DNA from: Leptodactylus fallax
Lineage: Eukaryota; Chordata; Amphibia; Anura; Leptodactylidae
Reading direction: 5' to 3'
DNA: 64,000 bases
NCBI GenBank assembly: GCA_947044405.1
Contig: CAMRHE010000506.1
Location: forward strand, 864,001 to 928,000
The translations under genes and the position numbers were made by a program. The notes beneath the pieces were generated by a model, which was not told the DNA's origin, did no database searches, and saw only the letters and a list, made by a program, of their open reading frames with translations. Shown here in pieces: positions 25,415-38,099 of this stretch; the stretch's first letter is position 1; each line of letters starts with the position of its first letter.

Positions 25415-25506
25415 GGAAAAATTGCAGCACTCCTTTAAAAAATAAACCAGTGAATTTTAATCCAAATTCACTGGTTTATTTTTTAAAGGAGTGCTGCCAT
25501 TTTTCC
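25415..25506. repeat. 92-bp near-perfect palindrome
   Basis: The left arm starts GGAAAAATTGCAGCACTCC and the right arm ends GGAGTGCTGCCATTTTTCC. Arms of about 43 bp differ at one base and the centre lies at TTTTAATCCAAA. It sits between two GATA tracts. Confidence 0.9.
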
Positions 25507-25600
25507 TTTATTAGCTGTGTGGGAGACATTGCCATCCTCTGATTGGACTTGCACCCAAACTTTATTTTTGTCTATGCTGCTTTGAATTTTTCTTTCTTTC

Positions 25601-25640
<40 letters not shown>

Positions 25641-25653
25641 CAGGTAGATAATA
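25507..25653. repeat. Repeat fragment and second GATA tract
   Basis: Positions 25507-25595 hold GGACTTGCACCCAAACTTT, a diverged inverted relative of the TGGGTGCAGGTCCCATTG segment near 24978. Positions 25600-25645 are a clean TAGA tract that ends at the TA target of the Tc1 element. Confidence 0.6.
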
Positions 25654-27291
<1,638 letters not shown>

Positions 27292-27293
27292 TA

Positions 27294-27372
27294 GATATCT
27301 AGATAGATGGATAGGCAGATAAATGATAGATAGATAAATAGATAGATAGATAGTTAGATAGATAGATAGATA
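27294..27372. repeat. GATA microsatellite, right of Tc1 insertion
   Basis: This is the TAGA/GATA continuation of the tract interrupted by the Tc1 element. Confidence 0.9.
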
Positions 27373-27422
27373 TATTTCTATATAGCTTGTCTTTTATTCA
27401 GTGATATCCCTGCTGTTTCTAT

Positions 27423-27525
27423 GCTTAGGAGTCCAGTGGGTAGTTTTGCTCAGTGACTGACACTTATGTCTACATGCACATTCATACAGTTAAGGTTGTT
27501 AGTCAGTGACTAGGACTCCTAAGCC
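27423..27525. repeat. Inverted-repeat dispersed element (GCTTAGGAGTCC ends), copy 1
   Basis: GCTTAGGAGTCCAGTGGG on the left pairs with GACTAGGACTCCTAAGCC on the right. The same pair occurs at 48278-48388. It is non-coding. Confidence 0.65.
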
Positions 27526-28509
27526 AAAAATGAGCAGAGACGTAAATGAATAAATGACTATTATACTGGGTATACTGTATTTGTTCCTATAAACCTATAT
27601 ATCCTTCTGCTCAGCTCCTCCTGCTCCGTTGCCTGTATGCACTTTCCTGCATGCAGGGAAACACTACAGACACTACGGACTGTCTTCAGCTAACCGTAAG
27701 CAGCAGAATGTATCCAAGAAAGACAGACTTGATCAGAACGGTTACCACAGTCACCCTACAATTGATTCCTCAGACACTGGTCCTTATACTGTAGCTAGAT
27801 GTTATCATATCAGAATATCTGCAGCATGTCTGCTGAAAATCTGCAGAAAAAAAAAAAATGTCCGAAAGGGTGAATATTTTTTGTTGCAGATTACATCACA
27901 GTAATGCATTGGATTTGCAGTAGATTTCACACTTTGCTTTGCAGCAAAATCTGCAATGAAAATCCACAGTATAAACTGACATGCTGCAGCATGTGGATAA
28001 GACCTAAAACATAATAAAAAAAAATAAAATACAAAAATATAGTATTTATTATGCCATTAAAATTTAATAACCTTTTTGAAGGTAACAATGGGATGTATTA
28101 CTTAGCTTTGGGCACTGGGTTAAGTGTGACATAGAAAAGCGCAGGTACTCTTTACATTTTTGTGGTTTTAGTGGCGTGATAATATATCATAAAGGCATAA
28201 TAGCAGCGCCCTTCTAATGATAGTCAGGAATCAGGAATATGACAAGAGGGCTCTTGCTCTTTCAGAAGACTCAGACAAGTATCGCTTTACTAGTGCCTAG
28301 AGCAAAATTGACAGTCTGTTCCGTGCTGCAGCTGTGTATCTCTCCATGTTACTGCTGTTGCCACCATTCACTTGCAAAATCTTAAAGGGCTATTCCGATA
28401 ATTCCAAATCATCTCCTATCTATGTACAATAGCCATCTACGCACTCTACAAATACAAAGGCACCACCAATTCTATGGCGCTGTTGATGCTCATTTCACAC
28501 TAATATTCA
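27526..28509. other. No gene recognised
   Basis: Unassigned sequence. A TTAAAGGGCTATTCCGATAA string near 28384 is a lone left end of a TTAA-type MITE. AT-rich A runs lie near 28016-28030. Confidence 0.4.
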
Positions 28510-29859
28510 AACGTCACTTATTCTGTCCTCCTCCTCCTTGACCTCTCCTCTGCCTTTGACACAGTTGACCATTCCCTCCTGCTAGAAACTCTCTTATCAA
28601 TTGGCATCTCAGACCTGGCCCTTTCCTGGATCTCCTCATACCACACCAACCGCACATTCAGTGTCTCCCACTCCCACCACCTCCCCGCCACACCATCTTT
28701 CTGTAGGTGTCCCCCAAGGCTCCGTCCTAGGACCCCTCCTGTTCTCCATCTACACCCTAGGCCTTGGCCAACTCATAGAATCCCATGGTTTCCATTACCA
28801 TTGCTATGCTGACAACACCCAAATATAGCTCTCTGGACCAGACATCGCCTCTCTGTTGTCCAGAGTCCCAGAATGTCTAGCAGCCGTAGCCTCATTTCTC
28901 TCCTCCTGCTTTCTCAAACTCAACATGGAGAAAACGGAGTTCATAATCTTCACCCCTCCTCGCACGGCCCCCTTACCTGACCCATCTGTCAAAATTAATG
29001 GAACCACTCTCACCCCAGTCCCACAGGACCGCTGCCTTGGGATAACCTTAGACTCTGACCTATCCTTCAAACTGCATATTTAAACCCTCAACACCTCCTG
29101 CCGCCTCCAACTCAAGAATATCCATCAAATCCGCGCCTTCCTCACCCCTAAAACTAGAAAGATGCTAGTCCATGCCCTCATAATCTGCCGCCTAGACTAC
29201 TGTAACACCCTTCTCCATGGCCTCCCAGCAAACACTCTCGCCCCCCTCCAGTCCACCTTAAACTGTGCTGCTTGCCTAATACACCTCTCCCCCCGTTCTT
29301 CATCGGCCGCTCCCCTCTGCCAATCCTTTCACTGGCTACCCATCACCCAGTGAATAGAGTTCAAATTACTAACACTGACATACAAAGCCATCCACAGCCT
29401 GCCCCCTCCATATATCTCCGACCTAATCTCCCGCTATCTACCCGCACGTAACCTCCCATCCTCCATAGACCTCCTACTCCGCTCTGCTCTTATCTGCTCT
29501 TCACACAAACGTCTCCAAGACTTCTCCCGGGCATCCCCCATACTCTGGAACTCATTACCAAGACACATAAGACTGACCCCCACAATCACAAGCTTCGAGA
29601 AGGCCCTGAAGACTCACCTATTCAGGAGGGCCTACAACCTCCAATAACGCTACTGTCACCACACCACCACCTGTACAGCCTCTACCCCCACCTTCTGTCT
29701 CTATCCCTCTTCCCTCATAGATTGTAAGCCCTTGTGTGCAGGGCCCTCTATCCCACTGTGCCGGTTGGTCACTGTTAGTATTGTGTTTGTTTTGTATATT
29801 TTGTGTACCGTATGTAAATCCTCAAATGTAAAGCACCATGGAATTAATGGTGCTATATA

Positions 29860-29892
<33 letters not shown>
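28510..29892 (+). mobile_element. 5'-truncated L2-like LINE, 3' end with (AAT)n tail
   Basis: Reverse-transcriptase fragments occur in order but in several frames. Motif A is [13 protein letters not shown] near 28535-28575. Motif B is [17 protein letters not shown] near 28704-28754, and motif C is CYADNTQI near 28802-28825, where the second catalytic Asp is replaced by Asn. Then come KLNMEKTEFIIFTPP near 28915 and VHALIICRLDYCNTLL near 29170-29217. The 3' UTR has TTGTAAGCCCTTGTGTGCAG (29720-29740) and GTAAAGCACCATGGAATTAA, then an (AAT)n tail ending about 29892. This tail is the usual amphibian L2 form. Frame breaks lie between A and B and after C. Confidence 0.85.
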
Positions 29893-29893
<1 letters not shown>

Positions 29894-29927
29894 TTCAAGT
29901 CTCTCTGTCCCAGATTCTGCTTACAAT

Positions 29928-30098
29928 CGGCGGAGAGAAAAGTCCTGGAAACTGGGCAGAAACCCAGCTTACCCCATTATGGTCCCTGGGGTCCGGTTTT
30001 TGCGTGTAACCACTTTTTAAGCAGCCAGGGTTTCCGTCTTTCGCGTCTCCATGTGGACCCGAAGGATGGAAACCTGAACAGTAGTGTGAACCTAGTGT
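29928..30098. mobile_element. Diverged MITE copy ending GTGTGAACCTAG
   Basis: CGGCGGAGAGAAAAGTCCTG at the left and AGTGTGAACCTAG at the right resemble interior and right-end parts of the element at 58991-59255. The left terminus is not clear. Confidence 0.45.
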
Positions 30099-31089
30099 TA
30101 CTCTGCTTCTCTTATATAGTCCCATAGCAACACATAATGTTGTAGCACACATATGACTTGCTATTCGGTTTATGCGATACACATGGGACCCCATTTTCAT
30201 AATTGATGGGGCTTCCAGCAGTTGGACCCTACTGATGGGTTGTCCCCTATACTGTGGATAGGTCTTAATGTGTAATTTGTTAGTATTATGGGCTATAGAC
30301 TAATATTACTTACATTTTATTTGATTTATTAGTAGGGATGTACCTTTTGTTAGTAAGTGGTCTTTTCGGATAAGTTGTCTAGAAGTAAAGAAAAAAAGTA
30401 GGTTGTAAACCTTGTTCCCTATCTATAATGTACAATTTATAAAAAGTGGCCACGTATGTGACAGCAGTGAGGCTAGTGGACCTCATGAGACATCATGGGG
30501 AAACTGCAACCTATTTCTCCCCTATAGTTACACCCCTGTATCTTCGCAATATAATGCGAGATACTACTCCCTCTATAATCTACATGTACATTTTCTACGG
30601 GGTGGAGGACTGTTTGTTGTCTATAATTTTGTGGAATAAAATAAAAATAAAAAGTAATTTAAAAAAATTAAAAATTCATCAGAACTACTTGTGTTAAAGT
30701 CCCTGTATTGAAAAGGGGACGTTTCCCATCAATACATGAATATCACATTATAGTACTGTATATCTTTGGTCTATATACTGAATGTGCACCCTGAATATGG
30801 TGTGAATTTAACCTACCACTGCCTGAGGCTTCAATGTCAATGGGTCAATTTTTAACATCCCATTTGGGTAAAAAAAAAAAAAAAAATTTAAAAAAAAAAT
30901 ACAAATTTAACTTCATCTATTTTTTAAGTGACAGATGACAAATGGATGTAAAAGACAAACAGAAAAAGAGAAAATGACTGAAAAATAAGTGGCACAATCA
31001 TGGAAAACAGATGTTAAATTTTTTTTTAACATTTTTAACGTCTTTTTTTAAACTTTTGTGTCGATGAGGTACCGTCTTACTAATATAAC
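30099..31089. other. No gene recognised; A-rich low-complexity DNA near 30870
   Basis: Unassigned except for A/T homopolymers at 30870-30905 within a segment like that at 1980-2270. Confidence 0.4.
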
Positions 31090-31499
31090 TAGAGATGAGC
31101 AAAGTTTTCAAAAATTCGATTCGGCATCTTCGCCGAATTTTCCGATACGATTCTATTCGATCCGAATTAATTTGCGGCAAATAACATCTATTACCTGGCT
31201 GCAGAGAGCCGGGGTGGGCGGCAAAATGGCGGAAGCCCTTGGATGCCGCGGTCATGTCTCTCTCTCTCTCTCTCCAGCACGAACAACTTTTATTCATATG
31301 GAAGGATCTGCTAACATGCAAAGACATGCCTACCCAATAACATCACTAGAGAACATCATGTGACCGTCTGATGTCACAAAGGTCCTTACTAAATATTCGT
31401 TACCGCGAAGCATCAGGAAATCCGGAATCATGGAGAATCAAAGATTTCCTGAAAATCGGATCGAATTCCACTTCGTCAGCTTCGATTCCCTCATCTCTA
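31090..31499. mobile_element. Complete hAT-type MITE, TAGAGATGAGC ends
   Basis: It is flanked by perfect 8-bp duplications AATATAAC (31082-31089 and 31500-31507). The left end TAGAGATGAGCAAA is inverted at the right as CCCTCATCTCTA, and the TAGAG start fits the hAT YAGNG rule. Inside are TTCGATTCGGC / GGATCGAATTCCACTTCG inverted segments and a (TC)n tract at 31257-31275. At 410 bp it is non-coding. A partial second copy lies at 20310-20718. Confidence 0.8.
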
Positions 31500-31507
31500 A
31501 ATATAAC

Positions 31508-32504
31508 AAAGCTGACTTATTCACCATTTCTGCACATTTTAATCCAAATAACACTGAAATATATTTCTGTAAAACATAGAGTATGTAGTGAAAATAAGAC
31601 ACTATTTTGGGGATAGCTTATAAAAATGGTTAAGAAAAAAAATCTATCAGTTAAACCAGCATCTACTGTAAATTGTGCCTTTAAAGGGTTAATGCACTGC
31701 ACAATGAAAGAACAATAGAAGCACTCTGAGGATCACATACGGGACACCAACCCTCAGGTTACAGAATTATTTTCTATACTATCAGGTTGTCGCATTGATC
31801 ATGTGCGGCCCCACCATCATCTTCTTTGATCTGGGGATTTGCTATAAGTAATGTGAAACTCAATTACCTAGAAATACTGCTTATCGTCTGCTGAATTTCT
31901 CCCTCGCAGGTGTATGGAAATATTCAGTACAATCCTACATTCAGCTGATCTGTTCACTACTCAACGTGGCACTATGTTACCTATTCTGGAAATATACTAT
32001 AGTCATGACTCCTGGATGTATATTACAGCTGATACTCTGGCCAAGATCAGAGGTAACCCATTAGATGCCGCAGTTCATAGTGACCACAGTCATATATCCC
32101 AGTTACTATAGGTAAAAAAGTCAGGCATTTAAGACCCCAATGTCTGGGACCACCTTAACCCTACTCTTTGGTAGGGTATGCACAAATCCTGTTCATTATT
32201 GGGTCAAGACATGCCAAATTTGCTGGTTACTGAAAATATGGGACAATCCCAGCAAATGTGTGACTGTTCACCTTCATGACAGGAACATTGGCATCCCCTT
32301 GATTTGGTTGCAGGGGGGTCAAAAGGTTTCCAAGTCAACAATGGCCCCCAGGTCTGACATCTTCATATTTCTAATAGGTGAGAGGGTATCTGTCAGTTCA
32401 CCTTATAGACATAATAAGATGACAATAGATAATATAGACCTTATTCCGACATAATTGACTTTCTACATCAGTTCCGGTGGAATAATGTGGGGTCTCTCAG
32501 ACGT
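31508..32504. other. No gene recognised
   Basis: Unassigned sequence with no supported coding frame. Confidence 0.4.
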
Positions 32505-33375
32505 GGGTACACCAATTCCGGGCATTTAATCCCTTGGATGCCACGGTCAATAGCACCAGCGCCATCTAAGGGGTTTTGGAGGGACAGAACTCCCTCCTGT
32601 AGGCATTGGCACCCCTGCAAAATGAAATGAAAAAAACACAGCAAAATCACATTAAAACATTAATTCCCCCATCCCAAAATGTTTAGAAAATAAAAAGGAA
32701 TAAAAAAATAAAAATACACATATTGGGTATTGCTGTGTCCATAACTGTAATAACTGTAATGTTATTTTACCTGCCCACTGAACAGCGTGAAAAAACAAGT
32801 CCAAATAAAAAGATCTAGAATTGCTATTTTTTGTCGGTCGCCGAAAAAAGTGTTATAAAAAGCAATAAAAAGTGTTATGTTCCCCAAAATGGTATCGGTA
32901 AAAATATCAGGTCTTCTGGCAAAAAATTAGCCTTCACACAATTCTGTTAGCCAAAAAATAATTAAGTTATGGTTCTTGGATGATGCGACGATGGACAGAA
33001 AAAAAATTACAATAATAAAAAGGGTAAAAAAAAAAAAAACTATACAAATTTGGTATCAATTTAATCATACTAACCCAGTGAATAAATTTATCAGGTTATT
33101 TAAACCACATAGTGAATGGTGCAAAATTTACAGCATATTTTTTTTTATTCCTTCCCAGAAAGAATTTATAAGTTAATCAATGATGTATATCTACCCCAAA
33201 ATAGCGCCATTACACACTAGCAATTGTCCCTCAAAAAAAAAAAAAAAACATGCCCTCATACTTTGACATTGACAGAAAACTAAAAAAAAACTATAGGACT
33301 TGGTATGTCATGATGGAATAATGTAAAAATGGTCATCAAGGTCTAAAACAGGCTGGTCACTAAAGAGTTAAACAA
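32505..33375 (-). repeat. Long AT-rich unclassified frog repeat, copy 3
   Basis: Read in reverse it matches the copies at 21655 and 35343. Markers on the plus strand are CACATATTGGGTATTGC, CCCCAAAATGGTATCGGT, TGTCCCTCAAAAAAA and AACATGCCCTCATACTTTG. It begins near CCCTTGGATGCCACGG and ends near GGTCACTAAAGAGTTAA. It has many A homopolymers and no coding capacity. Confidence 0.6.
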
Positions 33376-34330
33376 AACATTGAAATAAAAAAATAAACAC
33401 AAACAAATAAAAACATTTTTAAAAAGTGCTTTATGGCCAAGGATATAAAAAATAAAGTAGTATTTAAATGTACTAGTACTATAAGTCTAATATGCTATTG
33501 AACCCATGCAGTGAATGCTATAATGCCAGGATCGGTGGTTTCTTTTTCATTTTATCTTCCAAAAATGGAATAAAGCTGATCTAAAAGTCATATGTACTCC
33601 AAAATGGTACCAATGTAAACTACAAACTGTCTTGCAAACAACAAGCCCTTACACAACTTTATCAGCAAAAGATTTCTGTCTTTCAGATTTTCTTTAAATT
33701 TATTTTGGAATTTTTTTTTTTATTAATCAAAAGTAATAAAACCTAACAAAATATGGAAGTTTAATATCTCTATAAGTGATCCACAGAATAGTACACTAGT
33801 CATTTATATTGCATGGTGAATCCTGGCAAAAAAAAAAAGCAAAACAGAAAACAATAAAGAAAACAATTGCAGAATTGGTATTTCATTCCTTTTCCAGCCC
33901 CCAAAAGATAAATTACATTTTATTAAGACACTGTACTATGCCTTTAAAAAAAAATACAACATACTACAAAAAACAAGCCCTCATACAGTTACATCAATGA
34001 AAAAATTAACAGTTGTAGCTGATGGAACACATGATACAAAAACAAGATAAAATCCTCTGCCCTCCAGAGGTTACTATATTGAAAAGTTAGTGATATGACA
34101 ACATAAAACTTTAGCATCATACTAAGTAATATAAAAAATAATTGTGGTAGAAATATATTTTACATAACAAATGGCTAATATAACAAAAAGTAAACTATAT
34201 TTTGATTGGAATATGCAATATTAAAAAAAAAAGATCAATTAGCTAAAAAAAAACTAAAACATTTTCAAATTGCAATTTTTAGATAAATCATCACCAAAAT
34301 TCCATTATTATTTGACAGAACAAGTATGTA
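33376..34330 (-). repeat. Long AT-rich unclassified frog repeat, copy 4
   Basis: A further diverged copy in the same orientation, with TACTCCAAAATGGTACCAAT near 33595, AACAAGCCCTTACACAAC near 33640 and CAAGCCCTCATACAGTTAC near 33974. The repeated markers suggest either two tandem copies or one copy with internal duplication. Confidence 0.5.
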
Positions 34331-34768
34331 CTCGACTTGCTCTACCTTGAATGTTATGTTCCAGTATAGGCTATAACATAGGCTCCGGGCTATATAGCGC
34401 TTTTATTTTGTCTAGGCGTAAAAGGAGACATAGTAAGTATCAGACAAAGAAATCCCAATTGAATGGTTTTATTTGTAGCTCTGGAAATTTGAAACCTAAT
34501 TCTACTAAAGACCTAAAAATTCAGTTTATTGTGTGAATCTGGTAGTCATGAACTTTTAACTAGGATAGGCACATTATGAGCAGAATAAACACCAAGCAGT
34601 GAGATCCATCACCAGCAGTTCTCCCGCTTTTTGACAGTATCCAGGAAATTGCAGAACTTGTCTCCGCTATACAAAACAACCAACAAAAAGAAGCAAAAGG
34701 GAAGGCAATATAGGCACAACGAAAAGCCAAAAACTAACATGTTTGAGTCACCTTTACTGATACATACG

Positions 34769-34834
34769 GTACTGACTGCACAATTGCTTTAGGCAGGTAC
34801 GGAAAAATGCTGCAGAGTAAGAATGCTTTAACCC
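34769..34834 (+). mobile_element. Tc1-type terminal repeat fragment cut by a TTAA element
   Basis: TTTAGGCAGGTACGGAAAAATG followed by GCAGAGTAAGAATGCTTTAA matches the start of the deleted Tc1 at 56415. The match stops at the TTAA where the foldback element begins. Confidence 0.6.
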
Positions 34835-34839
34835 CTTAA

Positions 34840-35338
34840 AGGGGTATTCCCACGAACATAACTATTTTTAAATTTGTAAATAATAAAAAGTTAAACATTT
34901 TTGCAAATATAAGTAATTAAACATTTTGCAGAGTTTTAAAGATTTTTCTCAAAATATCTCGAGGTCACAAGTTGTTGTCTTGATCGGATGCCAGTGGATA
35001 CGACCACGAATGCAGGACCTTTCTAAAGTCAGAAAATTAGCCATGATGTCCTTATTGTGGCTGGGATATCTTCTCATACATGTTGTGTCCCTGTCTGATA
35101 ACCCAGCTACAATAAGAAAATTATGGCTGGGTTCCTGACAAGTCCCAGACCATAGAAAGTTTCTGCATTTGTGGTCGTATCCATTGGCAACCAATCAAGA
35201 CAACAGACTGTCACCACTAAGAAAGTTAGAGAAAATCTTTAAAACTCTGCAGAATTTTTAACTACTTATATTTGCAAAAACGCTTAACTTTTAATTATCT
35301 ACAAATATAGATATGATTATGCTCATGGGAATACCCCT
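34840..35338. mobile_element. 0.5-kb foldback TTAA-target element
   Basis: It is flanked by TTAA at 34836-34839 and 35339-35342. The ends AGGGGTATTCCCACGAACAT and ATGCTCATGGGAATACCCCT are inverted. The inverted match continues far inward (GCAGAGTTTTAAAGATTTTCT opposite AAATCTTTAAAACTCTGCAG, and GTGGATACGACCAC opposite GTGGTCGTATCCAT), giving arms of roughly 200-240 bp and almost no unique centre. The TTAAAGGGG start fits T2/Kolobok-type MITEs; piggyBac is an alternative. Confidence 0.85.
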
Positions 35339-35342
35339 TTAA

Positions 35343-36310
35343 GGACACAGCCTATTTTTGCCTTAAGGACACAGCATTATTTTTCATTTTTTTCATCATC
35401 ATATTGCAAGAGCCTTAACTTTTTTATTTTTATTTTGACATAGCCATATGTGAGCTTGTTTTTTGTGGAATTAGTTGAATTTTTTAACAGCATCATTTTT
35501 ACAACACAAATCATAACATTTTTTTTTAACTGCTTCTGGGAGAGAATGGAAAAAAAACAGTTTACCATTGAATTTTGCACTGTTCATTCTATGGTAAAAA
35601 TAACATTCTTAATTTATTCTGCGGGTCAGTACGATTATGGTAATACCAAATATGTATAAGTTTTTTAATGTCTTACTACTATGACACAAAAAAACCTCTT
35701 TTTTTAAGAAAATCATTAGTTTTAGAGTTACTATATTCTGAAACCCATAACTTTTTTATTGTTCCATGAATGGAGCTGTGCAATGGCTTATTTTTTGCGG
35801 GATAAAGTAAAGATTTCATTGGTATCATTTTAGAATTCGAACGACTTATTGATCGCTCTCTGTTCTGTTTTTTGGATAGCGGGATAAACAAAAATGGCGA
35901 TTTTGGCATTATTATTTACTTTTATTGTTTATGCCATTCATCATGCGGGTGAAATATTGTAATAATATTATATGTCAGGCTGTTGTCATTTTTATTTTTT
36001 AAAACATGCAAAACATTTTAATGGGGAAAATGGGGTTTATTTATGTTTATTTTATTGTTTTTTTTTTTTTTTTTTAAAAAGGGTACTTTACCACTAGGGG
36101 TCTTGATCACCTGTCCAATATACTACAGCACATTTGTATTGCAGGTTATTGTGCCTGTTACTTAATTGTAACAAGCATTCTATTAGAACATGCCTCTAGC
36201 AGGTCCTAATAGAAAGTCAATGATGGCAGCCAAGGGGGCCTTTGTTGTGGCCTGATCATGGGGACAATTTGGAAGGTGCTGGGAAAGGGGGGGGGGGGCA
36301 GTCATGACAG
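35343..36310 (+). repeat. Long AT-rich unclassified frog repeat, copy 5
   Basis: It starts at AAGGACACAGCC and contains TAGCCATATGTGAGCTTG, GGTAATACCAAATATG, TTTTGCGGGATAAAG and a G homopolymer at 36287-36298. It is the same family as copies 2-4, in plus orientation, with no coding frame. It abuts the right TTAA of the foldback element, so that element lies at or inside its edge. Confidence 0.6.
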
Positions 36311-37522
36311 CCATGATAGCTTTAGGTGGCTTTAGTTAGGGCTGTGGATAGGTGGGTTACAAATTTGAAATTGTGGTCTTGCAATAGTGGAAGAGTGAAG
36401 AAATCAGATGATACCTTTTAGAGGCTAACTGAGTATATTTGATGGTAAGCTTTCGAGAGTACTAGCTCTCTTCTTCAGACATGGTGTTATACTAGAAACT
36501 GAAAATTCACACTCTTTATACACACACAAGACATGGATCTTCAAAAGGATCTTAGAATAACAAAATGCAATATAAGTAGGGAAGTTATTTACAACAGGTC
36601 AGGAAATAAACAGTCTGGGAAACTTTGTGGGGCGTGACGGAGGGATCTGTTATTTGTTTGCTGTCAGGTGGTGATTTGTGACCCTCACAGTTCATACATA
36701 GTATGACATAGAACTGATCACTATAGTGTGGTTAATATGGCAAAATTTTTTGGACTTATTTAGTTGTTGCTATGCATTTATTTCCAGGAGAGTGGATTAG
36801 TGTTACTAAGGGTTTAATTTGGTCCTTATGACTTTAAATTTTTGTACGATAAGGCAAACCAAAGTCTCCTAAATTTATACCATCTTGTAAGCAGATCTTT
36901 TTCTGACATAGTAGGAAATCTCTAAGTGGTAACCTAGATCCCTGTGGGAAGTAGATGAACTCATCCTATCTGACAGAAATGTCTCTTTCGCTGTGAAATG
37001 ACACAATCAGCTCTTCTCTGGTGTTACTGTAGTACATGACAGAGTCGGAAAGATAAAAGCAAGACGCTGAATGAGGCTCTTCACGGCTCCATTGTGTTAC
37101 ATTTCAGTCCATAGAGCTGCGAAGAAGAAAAACCAAAGAACAACTGGATCTTAGTCCATTCATAGCTTTTATCCTCACATGGAAATCTATACCATAAGAA
37201 TGCTGTAATGCTGAGGTTATATATACTAACGTATAGATGTATAATGCCTGAGGATGAAAAACATATGTCTTTCAAAATCCATCAAGATTTAAGTGCCTAT
37301 TCTTTTCATTCCACAATGACAGTATCCATAATGTGTTTCTGTCTTGTATAAGCAGATTCTTCCATATTTGGTGGGATACATCGGTGATCAAATATCACTG
37401 GGTGACTTGAGTAACTTGGTACAAATCTTGGATTTGGATAGCAGAACCTAAGACTGCAACAATTTTTTTTTGCAGCTGGACTGGGATGAAAAAGCAAAGA
37501 GATATTTATTTTCTTTAACCAC
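36311..37522. other. No gene recognised; repeat-like block at 36370-36560
   Basis: On the minus strand 36370-36490 contains CTGAAGAAGAGAGC, CTCTCGAAAGCTT and AAAAGGTATCATCTG, a pattern I know as a widespread vertebrate repeat end but cannot name. The rest is unassigned. Confidence 0.4.
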
Positions 37523-37754
37523 CAGGGGCTTAACTACCAGGGTAGCAGTGGTAGCGGCTGCCACAGGGCCCGGGACATTACGGGGCCCCATGAGCTCCCG
37601 ATGCTTTTTTTTTTTTTTAATACTCCAGCAGGTAATGGAGTTCCCCCGTTCCCCGATGTCCTGCTCACGGCCGCCTGCGCTGTAGCGGGGATCACTGTGC
37701 GCAGTAGTGGGGTTCGGTAGGTAAGGCCGCGGGCCGAACCCCACAATAACTGCT

Positions 37755-38090
37755 ATTATTATACTTCGGGGTCTTTTCAGACCCCGGAGTATAATAATCA
37801 GAGGCCCAGGGGAGATGAGGGAACATAAAAAACAATGTACTTACCTCTCCTACGCTTCTCCAGGCTTCGGGCCTGTTTGGTGACGTCCCAGATGTCAGCC
37901 GACGTCGTTTTGCGTCGCAACGCCGGTCCGCATCACGTGACACCGGCCTAGTCCAACATTGAAGAAGGCTGAAGTAGCAGGGAGTGGACTGGAGAAAGGA
38001 ACAGGTAAGTAGCATTTTTTTTTATGTTTCTATCCTCCCCTGGGACTCTGATCATTATACTCTGGGGTCTGAAAAGACCCCAGAGTATAA
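37755..38090. repeat. Hairpin-ended dispersed repeat, best copy
   Basis: The left hairpin is 37755-37798: 19-base arms with one mismatch around a TTTTCA loop. The right hairpin is 38055-38090: perfect 16-base arms around GAAA. Inside them AGAGGCCCAGGGGAG and CTCCCCTGGGACTCT are inverted, so the whole module folds on itself. It carries splice-donor-like strings on both strands (37839-37846 minus, 38001-38010 plus). Confidence 0.75.
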
Positions 38091-38099
38091 TAACAGTTC

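Noticed and set aside
28856..29353. Short frames that could be taken for small host genes.
   Set aside because: They are L2 reverse-transcriptase fragments, recognisable from RLDYCN and the L2 3' tail.
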